Positions 9,109-17,814 of a stretch of 64,000 nt of DNA are shown in pieces. How positions within the stretch are numbered: position 1 is the first letter of the stretch; each line of letters starts with the position of its first letter. The translations under genes and the position numbers were made by a program. Origin of the DNA: Duganella alba. Lineage in GTDB: Bacteria > Pseudomonadota > Gammaproteobacteria > Burkholderiales > Burkholderiaceae_D. The DNA lies in NCBI RefSeq assembly GCF_009674495.1, contig NZ_WKJN01000001.1, positions 1 through 64,000 on the forward strand. The letters run 5' to 3'. The notes beneath the pieces were generated by a model that saw only the letters and a list, made by a program, of their open reading frames with translations, was not told where the DNA came from and ran no database searches.

Positions 9109-10113
9109 ATGCCTGCCACCCCCGTCACATTGATCGATGTCGCCAAGGCGGCGGGCGTCTCGCCGATCACGGTATCGCGCGCATTGAACGAGCCGCACCT
9201 GGTGAAGCCGGCGACCTTGGCCAAGGTGCAGGAGGCCGTCAAGCGCACCGGCTATGTGAAAAACATGCTGGCCGGAGGGCTCGCCTCCAGCCGCAGCAAG
9301 CTGGTGGCGCTGGTGTTGCCGACCATCTCGACGCAAACGTTTGCCGACATGGTGCAGGGCGCAACCGACCGTCTGACGGCGGCCGGCTATCAGCTGTTGC
9401 TGGGGATTGTCGGCTACGAAACCTGGCGCGAAGAGATCCTGGTCGAGACGATCCTGAGCCGCCGTCCGGACGGCGTAATCCTGACCGGCGCGCTGCACAC
9501 CGACAGCACGCGCCAGCGCCTGCGGCAAATCGGCACGCCGGTGGTAGAGGCGTGGGATCTGACGCCGCATCCGATCGACATGGCGATCGGTTTTTCGCAC
9601 GAAGAAGTGGGCCACACCTGCGCCCAGCATCTGCTGAAGCAGGGCTATCGGCGCTTCGCCATGCTGACCGCGAACGACCCGCGCGCGGGCCAGCGCACAC
9701 AGGGCTTCCAGGTGTCGCTGGCCAAGCATGGGGTGAGCGTGATCGCGTCGCACGTGGTGCAGGCGCCGGGCGCCTTGCCGCAAGGGCGATTAGGCGCGGT
9801 CAAGCTGCTGGATGAGCATCCGGAACTGGATGCGATCTTCTGCAGCTCGGACACGCTGGCGCACGGTGTGCTGATTGAAGCGCAAAGCCGTGGCCTGCGC
9901 GTGCCGCAGGATCTGGCGATCATGGGCTTCGGCGATCTGAATTTTTCCGAGTATACCAATCCGCCGCTGTCCACCGTCAAGGTGGACGGCGCCCGCATCG
10001 GCGCGTTGTCGGCGCAGGCCTTGCTGGACCGTTTGTCCGCCGGTGCGACATCGGCGCCTGCGGAGCGCGTCGTCAACACCGGCTTCGAGCTGATTCAGCG
10101 CGGCAGCACCTAA
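9109..10113 (+). CDS. LacI/GntR-type transcriptional regulator
   Basis: 334 residues. The N-terminal helix-turn-helix and hinge (TLIDVAKAAGVSPITVSRALN, then a minor-groove hinge helix near residues 50-60) are followed by a periplasmic-binding-protein-like effector domain, standard for LacI family length. The effector domain resembles the GntR/GalR subgroup. Given its position divergent from the GH2-GH43 operon and the two CG-centred palindromes between them, it most likely represses sugar hydrolase expression until an oligosaccharide-derived inducer binds. Effector identity is not visible. Its stop overlaps the end of the convergent photolyase gene by four bases. Confidence 0.9.
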   Translation: MPATPVTLIDVAKAAGVSPITVSRALNEPHLVKPATLAKVQEAVKRTGYVKNMLAGGLASSRSKLVALVLPTISTQTFADMVQGATDRLTAAGYQLLLGIVGYETWREEILVETILSRRPDGVILTGALHTDSTRQRLRQIGTPVVEAWDLTPHPIDMAIGFSHEEVGHTCAQHLLKQGYRRFAMLTANDPRAGQRTQGFQVSLAKHGVSVIASHVVQAPGALPQGRLGAVKLLDEHPELDAIFCSSDTLAHGVLIEAQSRGLRVPQDLAIMGFGDLNFSEYTNPPLSTVKVDGARIGALSAQALLDRLSAGATSAPAERVVNTGFELIQRGST

Positions 10114-11651
10114 AGCTCCGCCACCCTGGCGCGCAGGTCGGCCGCGCGTTCGCGCAACGCGGCCAGCGCGCCGTCATCCATGCGGCGCAGCTGCTGGTAG
10201 ACCATGCCGAGCCGCTGGTTCCCAGCCAGCTTGTCCCGATTGCGGTCGAAAAAATCCCAGTACAAGGCGTTGTATGGACAGGCGCGCTCGCCGAGCCGCG
10301 CTTTTTTATCGTAATGACAGCCCTTGCAGTAATCGCTCATGCGGTCGATATAGGCCGCGCTGGAGACATAAGGCTTGGTGGCGAGCAGGCCGCCGTCCGC
10401 AAACTGGCTCATGCCCAGCGTGTTGGGCAGCTCCACCCATTCGAAGGCGTCGATGTAAATCCCCAGATACCAGCGATGCAGCTCTTCCGGCGACAGCCCG
10501 GCCAGCAGGGCGAAGTTCCCGATCACCATCAGGCGGTTGATGTGGTGCGAGTGCGCGTGCTCCAGTGACTGGCCGATGGCGGCAGCCACGCAGCGCATGC
10601 GCGTCTTGCCGTCCCAGAACCACCACGGCAGCGGCGTGTCGTGGCCGAAGGCGTTCAGCTTGTCGTAGCCTGGCATGCGATGCCAGTACACGCCGCGCAC
10701 ATATTCGCGCCAGCCGAGGATCTGGCGGATGTAGCCTTCGGCCGACGCCACCGGCACGGCGCCGTCGCGCCACGCGTTTTGCACGCGGTCGATCACCGTG
10801 CGTGGCGACAGCAGCTTGACGTTCATCGCGAACGACAACAGCGAGTGGAACAGCCGCCAGGCCTTGACGCTCATCGCATCCTGGAAGCGGCCGAAATGGG
10901 GCAAAGCCAGTTCAACAAAGCGTTCCAGCTGTTCCAGCGCTTCCTCGTGGTTCAGCGGCCAGGCGAAGTCGCCGGCATTCGGCTCGCCAAAGCTTTTTGC
11001 GCCCGAGGCCTGGATGGTCTGCCACAGTACGCTGTGGTCGTGGCGTCCGCGCAGGTCGGCCGGCTCCCACGGAATGCCTTGCCAGGCCTCGCGGTTGTCG
11101 TGATCGAAGTTCCACTGGCCGCCGGCCGGCTTGCCGGTGTCCGAGACCAGCACGCCGTGCTTGCTGCGCATGCGGCGGTAGAAGTGCTCCATCAGCCAGT
11201 GGTCGCGGCCTTCGAAGATGTGGGCCGCTTCGTCGCGCGCGGTGTAGAAATGCTCGGTGTCGTCCATCGCGGCGGCGATCGGCAGGGCGGCGGCGTAGTC
11301 GGCCAACTGCCGGTCCAGCCGCCATTCGTCCGGCGCCTGCCAGCGAAGTTCCGTGGCCGCATGGTGGGCAAGCAGGTAGTCCAGATTGGCGGTGATCGAC
11401 TGGCGGTTGTCCGCATCGTCGATGGCAAGGTAATGCACGCGGTGGCCGGCCTGGCGCAGGCGGCGGGCAAAGTCGCGCATGGCGGCGAAGATGGCGATGA
11501 TCTTTTGCGCGTGATGCAGCACGTAGTCGGTTTCCTGCCGCACTTCCATCATGACGAACAGTTCGTCGGCGCTCGGGCGGGCGAACCAGCTGTGTTGATG
11601 ATTCAGCTGGTCGCCCAGTATCAGTTTCAGTCTCATTGCTTCCCAGGTCAT
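10110..11651 (-). CDS. FeS-type bacterial cryptochrome/photolyase (PhrB-like)
   Basis: 513 residues. It begins with the DPRP photolyase-related domain (LKLILGDQLNH) and continues into the helical FAD-binding domain. Four cysteines at 354, 442, 445 and 458 (RMRC, CKGC, ACPY) match the [4Fe-4S] ligands of the FeS-BCP group that includes (6-4) photolyase PhrB. The HAHSHHINRLMV stretch matches the active-site histidine region. The protein should repair UV photoproducts or sense blue light in the cytoplasm. The ATG at 11651 overlaps the stop of the upstream MerR gene as ATGA, so translation is coupled; a second ATG at 11636 after GGGA is an alternative start. Confidence 0.9.
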   Translation of the reverse strand: MTWEAMRLKLILGDQLNHQHSWFARPSADELFVMMEVRQETDYVLHHAQKIIAIFAAMRDFARRLRQAGHRVHYLAIDDADNRQSITANLDYLLAHHAATELRWQAPDEWRLDRQLADYAAALPIAAAMDDTEHFYTARDEAAHIFEGRDHWLMEHFYRRMRSKHGVLVSDTGKPAGGQWNFDHDNREAWQGIPWEPADLRGRHDHSVLWQTIQASGAKSFGEPNAGDFAWPLNHEEALEQLERFVELALPHFGRFQDAMSVKAWRLFHSLLSFAMNVKLLSPRTVIDRVQNAWRDGAVPVASAEGYIRQILGWREYVRGVYWHRMPGYDKLNAFGHDTPLPWWFWDGKTRMRCVAAAIGQSLEHAHSHHINRLMVIGNFALLAGLSPEELHRWYLGIYIDAFEWVELPNTLGMSQFADGGLLATKPYVSSAAYIDRMSDYCKGCHYDKKARLGERACPYNALYWDFFDRNRDKLAGNQRLGMVYQQLRRMDDGALAALRERAADLRARVAEL

Positions 11652-12577
11652 CTGGCCGGCATGGGCAATCCCTCCGCGTAGGCCAGTCGTTCAAGTGCAT
11701 CTTCCATCAGCATGCGGGCGTGGCCTGCGCTGCGGGCCAGGTCTTCGTGCATGGCGGCGTCGGTCGCGTTGCGGTTGGCGCATTGGGCGCTGTAGCGCTC
11801 AAAGCTCGACAGCATCATCAGGATGTCCGCCAGATGGCGCGGGCATTCGCAGTTGATGCTGGTCGAAGCGGCGGCCAGCGTCGCCAGTTCCTCGTCGCTC
11901 AGGCGGCGCGGTGTTGCGGGCTCGGACGGCGGCGCCGGCGGCAGCGCGGCGCCGGTCAGCGCGGTGTTGCACAGTACCGCCACTTCCGCCGCGTCCGACG
12001 GCGCGCGCGCCACCAGGCAGCCGTGTTCGCGCAGTCGCCGCACGGTGGCGCTGTCGCAGAAGCGGTACAGCACCACCGCCGCCTTGGCCGTCACCGCGCG
12101 CCGCAAAGCCTGTATCTGCGGCAGGGCGTCGGCGGTCATCTCGGGCGCTTCGATCAGCAGCACATCGGCATGGATGCCGTTGAGCGTCGTTGCCGCGTCG
12201 CTCAGTTGCGGGCTGACGCGGATGATGTCGAGCAGTGGCGTAGTGCGCGCTGCGTTGAGCCGCTGCGCCAGCGCCGAACCGACCACCGCCAGCTTCAACG
12301 GCTGCATGCCTGCGGATGGCAGTACACCGGCCAGCGCCGCCAGTTCCTCAACACCCATGGTCGCCACAGTGCCGATGGCATGTCCCTGGTCCACCACGCG
12401 TTTCAGCAACCCCAGGCGATGCACCTGTTCGGCCGAATACAGCCGTTGACCCTGCGGCGAGCGTCCGGTATCGGACACGCCATAGCGCCGTTCCCACACG
12501 CGCAGCGTCTCCACCGGCAGTCCTGCAAGGCGCGCTGCGACACCGCTGCGATATCCCTTGACGAGCTTCTGATCCAT
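11648..12577 (-). CDS. MerR-family regulator, LitR/CarH-like
   Basis: 309 residues. The N-terminal winged-helix MerR domain (GVAARLAGLPVETLRVWERRYG, then GQRLYSAEQVHRLGLLKRVVDQGHAIG) is typical of LitR/CarH light-responsive regulators, which control photolyase and carotenoid genes. The C-terminal half looks Rossmann-like, but I do not see the ExHxxG cobalamin motif used by B12-dependent CarH, so light sensing may be indirect or absent. Start is ATG 12577, backed by GGAGG nine bases upstream; ATG 12601 lacks a ribosome site. It is translationally coupled to the photolyase gene and divergent from a mini FAD protein. The 11-bp repeats in the shared promoter are its likely operator. Confidence 0.85.
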   Translation of the reverse strand: MDQKLVKGYRSGVAARLAGLPVETLRVWERRYGVSDTGRSPQGQRLYSAEQVHRLGLLKRVVDQGHAIGTVATMGVEELAALAGVLPSAGMQPLKLAVVGSALAQRLNAARTTPLLDIIRVSPQLSDAATTLNGIHADVLLIEAPEMTADALPQIQALRRAVTAKAAVVLYRFCDSATVRRLREHGCLVARAPSDAAEVAVLCNTALTGAALPPAPPSEPATPRRLSDEELATLAAASTSINCECPRHLADILMMLSSFERYSAQCANRNATDAAMHEDLARSAGHARMLMEDALERLAYAEGLPMPAR

Positions 12578-12608
12578 TTTAACGATCCTCCATTCCAGCA
12601 TGCTAGCA

Positions 12609-12641
12609 TGAACCGGAATTGAACCGGCATTGACGCGTTAT
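12609..12641. promoter_or_regulatory. Three tandem 11-bp direct repeats, putative LitR/CarH operator
   Basis: Repeat units are TGAACCGGAAT (12609-12619), TGAACCGGCAT (12620-12630) and the diverged TGACGCGTTAT (12631-12641). CarH/LitR regulators are known to bind direct repeats spaced 11 bp, one turn of DNA per DNA-binding domain. The array fills the promoter between the merR gene and the divergent FAD-type gene. A TATACT at 12659-12664 lies only seven bases before the ATG at 12671, so the rightward transcript may be leaderless. Confidence 0.55.
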
Positions 12642-12670
12642 GCGGGCGAGAGCACCGATATACTTGGTGC

Positions 12671-13204
12671 ATGAACGTTATTCCTTTCAAAGTGGCGGTA
12701 ATTGGCGGCGGTGCTGCTGCCTTGTCGTGCGCCAGGCATCTGCAAAACGACCATTGCCGCGTGACGGTGTTCGACCCCGTCCCGGACCTTGCGCGCGGCG
12801 GCGCCATCGCGGTCCGGCGCGGCGTTACCGTATGCGATATCTGGTACGAGGAAAACTGGCGACTGGCATCGCTGGAGGAGGGCGTTGACGTTGATGAGTA
12901 TGCAGTCTTGGTACTCGCATTGCCGGCGTTGCAGTCAGCTGCCTTGCTTGAGCCGTTGCTGCCGGCGACAGCGCAACAAGTAGCGGCCATGACGCCAGCT
13001 GAGAAGGGATGCGTGTGGCTGCCCGCCGTGCGGACCGGCGTATGCGGCGACTGGCTGTGCGGCGGGCAGGAGGGCGACGCGTGGCTCAGTGGCCGGGCGC
13101 TCGCGGCGCTGGTTCTCAGCCACCACGCCGGCGGCCACGCTCCTACCTTGCCAGCGGCGCGGCGAGCCCTTGAACGCCAGCCAGGCCCAGGATGGTCAGC
13201 ATGA
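12671..13204 (+). CDS. Miniature FAD/NAD-binding amine-oxidase-like protein
   Basis: 177 residues, about half the usual 320-350 of renalase-like FAD proteins. The N-terminus has the Rossmann dinucleotide motif (VAVIGGGAAALSCARHL). The C-terminal part keeps the family's closing FAD motif (GDWLCGGQEGDAWLSGRALA) and the DEYAVLVLALPALQ segment that normally precedes it. What is missing is the central substrate domain. No frame or stop suggests a recent frameshift. It is divergent from the MerR/photolyase operon, and full-length FAD oxidoreductases of this type often accompany light-response clusters. The last 62 bases overlap the convergent M20 peptidase gene, so the C-terminal tail after residue about 150 is probably run-on. 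Enzyme activity is uncertain. Confidence 0.65.
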   Translation: MNVIPFKVAVIGGGAAALSCARHLQNDHCRVTVFDPVPDLARGGAIAVRRGVTVCDIWYEENWRLASLEEGVDVDEYAVLVLALPALQSAALLEPLLPATAQQVAAMTPAEKGCVWLPAVRTGVCGDWLCGGQEGDAWLSGRALAALVLSHHAGGHAPTLPAARRALERQPGPGWSA

Positions 13205-14426
13205 CATTCTGTGGGCCGGTATGCGCATTGCGCGCCGACCACCACTCCAGCTTTTCAGAGTGATAGCCGCCTGAGTCGCCGCCACCGGACATGGTGATGG
13301 CCGGAATGCCGAGGCTCATCGGCAGGTTGGCGTCGGTCGAATGCGGACCGTCCAGCAGCGCCGGGCGGCCTTGCACCTTGGCCGCCGCCAGCGCGGTCTT
13401 GACGATGACCGCGTCCTTCTGCATCTGGCCCGCCGGGCGGTCGCCGATCAGCGCTATATCGGCGGTGATGGCCTTGCTGTTCCAGCGCTGGTTGGTCTCG
13501 GACACGCCTTGCTGGATGGCGTCCTTGATCTGCTGCTCGACCTTGGTCAACAGCGCCGCGTCGGCCGAGCGGATATCGATCAGCATCGAGGCTTCGGCGG
13601 AGATGCTGTTCACCGATTGCCCGCCTTGTATCACGCCGACATTGAACGTCACCTTGGGTTGCGACGGCACACGCACATCGTCGATGCGCGCGATCACGCG
13701 GCCGGCGGCGTGGACCGCCGAAGGCAGGCCGAAGCCTTCGTAGCTATGGCCGCCGGGACCATGGATGGTGACCTTGAAGCGGCGGCTGCCTGCGCCCATG
13801 TACGTCACCGGATCGCCATCCGTGCCCAGCGCCGGCTCCAGGCCGACGAAGGCCTTGATGTCCTTGCGCTGGCTGAACAGATATTTCACGCCTTTCAGGT
13901 CGCCCAGGCCTTCCTCACCGACGTTGGCGACGAACAGGACGTCGCCTTCGGTCTGTACCCTGGCCTCGCGCATGGCGTGGGCGATGGTCAGCATGGCGGC
14001 CAGCGAACGGCCGTTGTCGGCGATGCCCGGCGCGTACAGGCGGTCGTCTTTCTCGTGCACGGTGAGATCGGTGGCGGCGGGATAGACGGTGTCCAGGTGC
14101 GCGGCCAGCACGATCAACGGGCCTTTGCCGCTGCCGCGATGGAGGCCAAGTACATTGCCTGCATCATCGATGTGCACGTCGGCCAGGCCGGCGGACTTCA
14201 GGCGTTCAACGTAGTCCCTGGCGCGCGCTGCTTCGGCAAACGTCGGCGCCGGGATGGCATTGATGGCCAACATGGTCTTCTGCGTGGCCGGCTCGTTCTT
14301 TTCGATGTAGGCCAGCGCCTGTTTGACGGCCGGCTGTGCGGCGATGCGCGCCAGTTCCAGTTCCTGTTCCTGCGCATGGGCGGGCAGGGCGGCGGCGATG
14401 GCGAGGCTGAGTAGCAGGTGTTTCAT
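13143..14426 (-). CDS. Exported M20-family metallopeptidase
   Basis: 427 residues with a signal peptide (LLLSLAIAAALPAHA). M20/M28-type metal ligands are all visible: His in AAHLDTVYP, the bridging Asp in GIADNGRSL, the catalytic Glu pair in NVGEEGLGDLKG, an Asp/Glu in GLEPALG, and a C-terminal His in GGDSGGYHSEKLEW. A dimerisation lid sits between residues about 200 and 320. It should cleave dipeptides or N-terminal residues in the periplasm; the specific substrate is unknown. It is the last gene of a three-gene operon (aminotransferase-fold protein, hybrid kinase, peptidase), nine bases after the kinase stop. Confidence 0.88.
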   Translation of the reverse strand: MKHLLLSLAIAAALPAHAQEQELELARIAAQPAVKQALAYIEKNEPATQKTMLAINAIPAPTFAEAARARDYVERLKSAGLADVHIDDAGNVLGLHRGSGKGPLIVLAAHLDTVYPAATDLTVHEKDDRLYAPGIADNGRSLAAMLTIAHAMREARVQTEGDVLFVANVGEEGLGDLKGVKYLFSQRKDIKAFVGLEPALGTDGDPVTYMGAGSRRFKVTIHGPGGHSYEGFGLPSAVHAAGRVIARIDDVRVPSQPKVTFNVGVIQGGQSVNSISAEASMLIDIRSADAALLTKVEQQIKDAIQQGVSETNQRWNSKAITADIALIGDRPAGQMQKDAVIVKTALAAAKVQGRPALLDGPHSTDANLPMSLGIPAITMSGGGDSGGYHSEKLEWWSARNAHTGPQNVMLTILGLAGVQGLAAPLAR

Positions 14427-14435
14427 GAAGCTCCA

Positions 14436-16643
14436 TTAGGGTAGGCTGGCGATCAGCGCCAGCAGCGCGTCCACATCCACCGGCTTGACGAAGTAGTGAT
14501 CGAATCCTGCGCTGTCGGCCTGCTCGCGGTCCTCGCGGCGGCCGTAGCCGGTCACCGCCACCAGCGTCGCTTGCGCGGTCGCCGGCAGCGAGCGCAGGCC
14601 GCGCGCCAGGTCATAGCCGCTGATGTCCGGCAGGCCGATGTCGAGCAGGCACAGTTCCGGCGAGGTGGCCTGCGCCATTTCCAGCGCGTCGATGGCGGTG
14701 TGGGCGACGCTCACCTGGTGGCCGCCTGCTTCCAGCAGCAGTTGCAGCGTCTGCGCGGCGTCGACGTTGTCGTCCACCACCAGCACGCGCAGCTTGCGGC
14801 CCGGCGAGGTGGGATGGCCTGGCGCCTGCGCGACCGGCTGCTGTTGCTGGTTGCGTGGCAGGACGATGGTGAAGGTGCTGCCTTGCTGTTCTCCCGCGCT
14901 CTGTACTTCGACCGCGCCGCCATGCAGCTCGACCAACGACTTGACCAGCGCCAGCCCGAGTCCGAGGCCGCCCTGCGAGCGGTCCGGGTTGCGATCGGCC
15001 TGGGCAAACAGTTCGAACACGCGGCTGCGCAGTTCCGGCGACATGCCGATACCGTTGTCGCTGACAATCAGCTTGACGTTGCCGCCTTCGCCGCGCGCGG
15101 TCAGCTTGACGGCGCCGCCGGCCGGTGTGTACTTGGCGGCGTTGTTGAGCACATTCACCAGCACCTGCACCAGCCGCTTATGGTCGCCCGTCACCACCAG
15201 CGGCGCTGGCGGCAGCACCACCTCAAAGCGGTGCTGGCGCGATCTGATCAGCGGTTCCGCCTGTTCCACCGCGTCTGCCACGATGCGGGCCACATCCAGC
15301 GGCACGCGCGTCAGCGTCACCAGCCCGCGCGTGACGCGCGAAACGTCCAGCAGGTCGTCGACCAGCCGCGTCATGTGATGCACCTGGCGCACGATGATGC
15401 CGGCGGTGCGCTGAACAGCCGCTTCGTTGGCATGGCCGCTTTGCAGCAGTTGCGCGCCGGCGCTGATCGGCGCCAGCGGGTTGCGCAGCTCGTGCGCCAG
15501 CATGGCGAGGAATTCGTCCTTGCGGCGGTCCGCCTCGCGCAGTTGGCTCTCGGCCTTCAGGTGCTGAAGCTCCTTGTCCTGCAATGATTCGGCCATGGCG
15601 TCCAGCGCGCGCGCCAGTTCGCTGATCTCCTCCTTGCCGTAGCTGATGCCGCTGCGCGCCTCCAGCGTGCCGGAGGCGATGCGGTTGGCGGTGGTGGCCA
15701 GCCGCTTCACGCGGCGCAGCACCAGCACGTCGCCGACGAACCACGCTGCCAGCAGCGCCAGGCCGATGGTGGCGGACAGCGCCAGGAAGTCCAGCATCTG
15801 GTCATGGCGCGCGCTGGCGGTGATGGCGTCGGCCGGAATGCCGATGGTGACGGTGTAGTCGGACAGGCCATTGTTGCCGACGCGGGCGAAGCGGTGCAGG
15901 CGCTCGACGCCATCGGGGCCGGTCAGCAGCACCGGCTTGCCCGGTTCGCCCGCCATGGCTGTGCGCATCTCCGGTGACACCGGCTTGCCGAACCAGGATT
16001 CAGGATTCGGCTTGCGCGAGATGATCAGGCCTTCGGAATCGGCCGTCAGCAGCAGCGAACCTGGCGGCAGCTGGATATCTGCCACGAAGCGGTCCAGGTT
16101 GACCAGGTCGAGCGCGGCGAACACCACCGCCTTGACCTTGCCGTCGTCGTCCAGCACCGGATAGGTGAGGTTGACGGTGTGTCTCTGGATCACGCGGCCG
16201 AAAACGTAGCCGCCGGCGACAAAGCGCTTCAGGTGCACGGCGCGGCGGAAGTGCGAGCGGTCCGCCAGGTTGACGGTGTTTTTGGCCTGTACCGCGTTGC
16301 AGGTGACGTCGCCGTTCAGCTGGATCACACCTAGGTTGACGTAATCCGGATTCTGGCGGCGGACGTTGGCCAGCAGGCGGGTGCAGTCTTCCTCGTCGCC
16401 CATCAGGTCCGGCACGCTGGCGAGGTCGCGCAGCAGCTGGCGCGCGCCGGCGATCGACTGCGCTTCGTTGGCGGCGGCGAGGTTGGTCAGGCGTTGCAGA
16501 TTGTCTTCCGCCACCTCGACTGCGTGGGCGCGTTCGCGCACGCCGTTAATGATGGTCATGATGGCGCTGGGTGCGATCGACAGCATCACCAGCAGTATCA
16601 AACGGCTGCGCAGACTATTCAGCTGGAAGAGCAGGAAAGCCAT
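14436..16643 (-). CDS. Membrane hybrid sensor histidine kinase with receiver domain
   Basis: 735 residues. TM1 is at 10-32, then a periplasmic dCache-like sensor of about 250 residues, TM2 near 286-308, HAMP at about 305-356, HisKA with His384 in LAMLAHELRNPLAP, HATPase (DNGIGM, GGLGLGL), and a receiver with Asp in LLDIGLPDISGYDLA. The R-W-Y pattern of amino-acid-binding dCache domains is not evident, so the ligand is open. No output domain is attached. The gene starts seven bases after the stop of the aminotransferase-fold gene and ends nine before the M20 peptidase, so all three are very likely one transcript. It resembles the hybrid kinase at 2098-4284 in architecture but has its own sensor sequence. 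Confidence 0.9.
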   Translation of the reverse strand: MAFLLFQLNSLRSRLILLVMLSIAPSAIMTIINGVRERAHAVEVAEDNLQRLTNLAAANEAQSIAGARQLLRDLASVPDLMGDEEDCTRLLANVRRQNPDYVNLGVIQLNGDVTCNAVQAKNTVNLADRSHFRRAVHLKRFVAGGYVFGRVIQRHTVNLTYPVLDDDGKVKAVVFAALDLVNLDRFVADIQLPPGSLLLTADSEGLIISRKPNPESWFGKPVSPEMRTAMAGEPGKPVLLTGPDGVERLHRFARVGNNGLSDYTVTIGIPADAITASARHDQMLDFLALSATIGLALLAAWFVGDVLVLRRVKRLATTANRIASGTLEARSGISYGKEEISELARALDAMAESLQDKELQHLKAESQLREADRRKDEFLAMLAHELRNPLAPISAGAQLLQSGHANEAAVQRTAGIIVRQVHHMTRLVDDLLDVSRVTRGLVTLTRVPLDVARIVADAVEQAEPLIRSRQHRFEVVLPPAPLVVTGDHKRLVQVLVNVLNNAAKYTPAGGAVKLTARGEGGNVKLIVSDNGIGMSPELRSRVFELFAQADRNPDRSQGGLGLGLALVKSLVELHGGAVEVQSAGEQQGSTFTIVLPRNQQQQPVAQAPGHPTSPGRKLRVLVVDDNVDAAQTLQLLLEAGGHQVSVAHTAIDALEMAQATSPELCLLDIGLPDISGYDLARGLRSLPATAQATLVAVTGYGRREDREQADSAGFDHYFVKPVDVDALLALIASLP

Positions 16644-16650
16644 GCGGCGC

Positions 16651-17814
16651 TCAGGCGGCGCTGCGGTTGGCGCGGTAAAGCGCGTTGCCGTAGCCGATGA
16701 TGGCTTGCACGCCGCGACGCAAGGTCGCCACGCCGTCTGAAATATAGCCGATGCGGATATGGCCGGGCACGCCCAGCGCGTCGCCCGGCATCACGGCCAC
16801 CGCGCAGTCGGCCAGCAGTCGTTCGCTGAAATTCACCGTTTCCATGGTGAGGCGCGAGATGTCGGCCCACAGGTAGGGACCGGAGGCGGGCCTCTGCATG
16901 GTCAGCCACGGCAGGCCGTGCACCAGGTCCAGCACCAGGTCGCGGCGCTGGCGGTAGTCGGCCAGCATGATGTGCGCATCGCCGCTTTCGAAGGCGGCGG
17001 CCATGGCCAGCTGCATCAGCATCGGCGCGGCGGCGGTGATCGGACCTTGCAGGGTTTCCATGGCGGCGACCACGTGCGCCGGCGCCACCGCGAAGCCGGC
17101 GCGCCAGCCCATCATGGCGTAGCTTTGCGACGCCGAGAACAGGGTAACGATGCCGATGTCCTGCCAGTCCGGCCGCGCGGCCAGGCTGGCATGCACGCCA
17201 TCGAAGATCAGCTTCTCGTAGCTTTCGTCGACGATGGCCAGGGTGCCCGTGCGTTTCAGCCAGGCGGCGATGCGGTCAAGTTCTACATCGCTCAACACCG
17301 CGCCGGTCGGGTTGTGCGGATTGTTGATGATCAGGATGCGCGCCGGCGGCAGGTTGTCCAGCAGCGCCTCGGTGATTTCTGCCGGCAGGTCGACCAGCAC
17401 CGGTTCCAGTTCCAGCAGCTTGCAGGTGGCCACGTAGGCCGGCCAATGCGGCTTGAAGATGATGACCGCGTCGCCCGGATCGGCCATCACGTACAGCGCC
17501 TGGTACAACGCCTGCTTGCAGCCGTTGGTGACCAGGATCTCGGCCGGGGTGGCGGGAATGCGGTTCTCGTTCACCACCTTGGCGGCGAGGCGGGCGCGGA
17601 TGCCGGCGTCGCCGCCGACAGCGGTGTAGGGCAGTGATGGCAACTCAAGACCCGCGCGCACCGCGTCCAGCACCGCAGGCGGCGCCTGGAAGTGCGAGAT
17701 GGCGATGGAGAAATCGATGACGTCCTCGCCACGCGCTTTCATGGCGTCGACACGACCATGCATGGCGGTGGTGGCCAATGGGCGGGAACGTGCGATGCGG
17801 CGGGAAATGTCCAT
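16651..17814 (-). CDS. Class I/II aminotransferase-fold protein lacking the PLP lysine
   Basis: 387 residues, full length for fold-type I aminotransferases. Most cofactor residues are present: NNPHNPTG at 164-171, Asp196 and Tyr199 in DESYEKLIFDG, Arg238 in GWRAG, and the substrate Arg in HIRIGYI near the C-terminus. In the Schiff-base motif, normally SK[AST]YAMTGWR, this protein reads SQSYAMMGWR, so the catalytic lysine is Gln230 (codon CAA, 17127-17125). Unless this is a sequencing error, normal transamination is not expected; the protein could bind PLP or a PLP-amino acid adduct noncovalently, as a sensor or scaffold. It heads an operon with a hybrid kinase and an M20 peptidase and is divergent from a Liv-type amino acid binding protein. 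Confidence 0.85.
   Translation of the reverse strand: MDISRRIARSRPLATTAMHGRVDAMKARGEDVIDFSIAISHFQAPPAVLDAVRAGLELPSLPYTAVGGDAGIRARLAAKVVNENRIPATPAEILVTNGCKQALYQALYVMADPGDAVIIFKPHWPAYVATCKLLELEPVLVDLPAEITEALLDNLPPARILIINNPHNPTGAVLSDVELDRIAAWLKRTGTLAIVDESYEKLIFDGVHASLAARPDWQDIGIVTLFSASQSYAMMGWRAGFAVAPAHVVAAMETLQGPITAAAPMLMQLAMAAAFESGDAHIMLADYRQRRDLVLDLVHGLPWLTMQRPASGPYLWADISRLTMETVNFSERLLADCAVAVMPGDALGVPGHIRIGYISDGVATLRRGVQAIIGYGNALYRANRSAA

Noticed and set aside
12659..12664. Sigma-70 promoter TTGACG (12630) with TATACT (12659)
   Set aside because: The spacer is 23 bases, too long for a normal promoter. I keep only the direct repeats and mention the TATACT.
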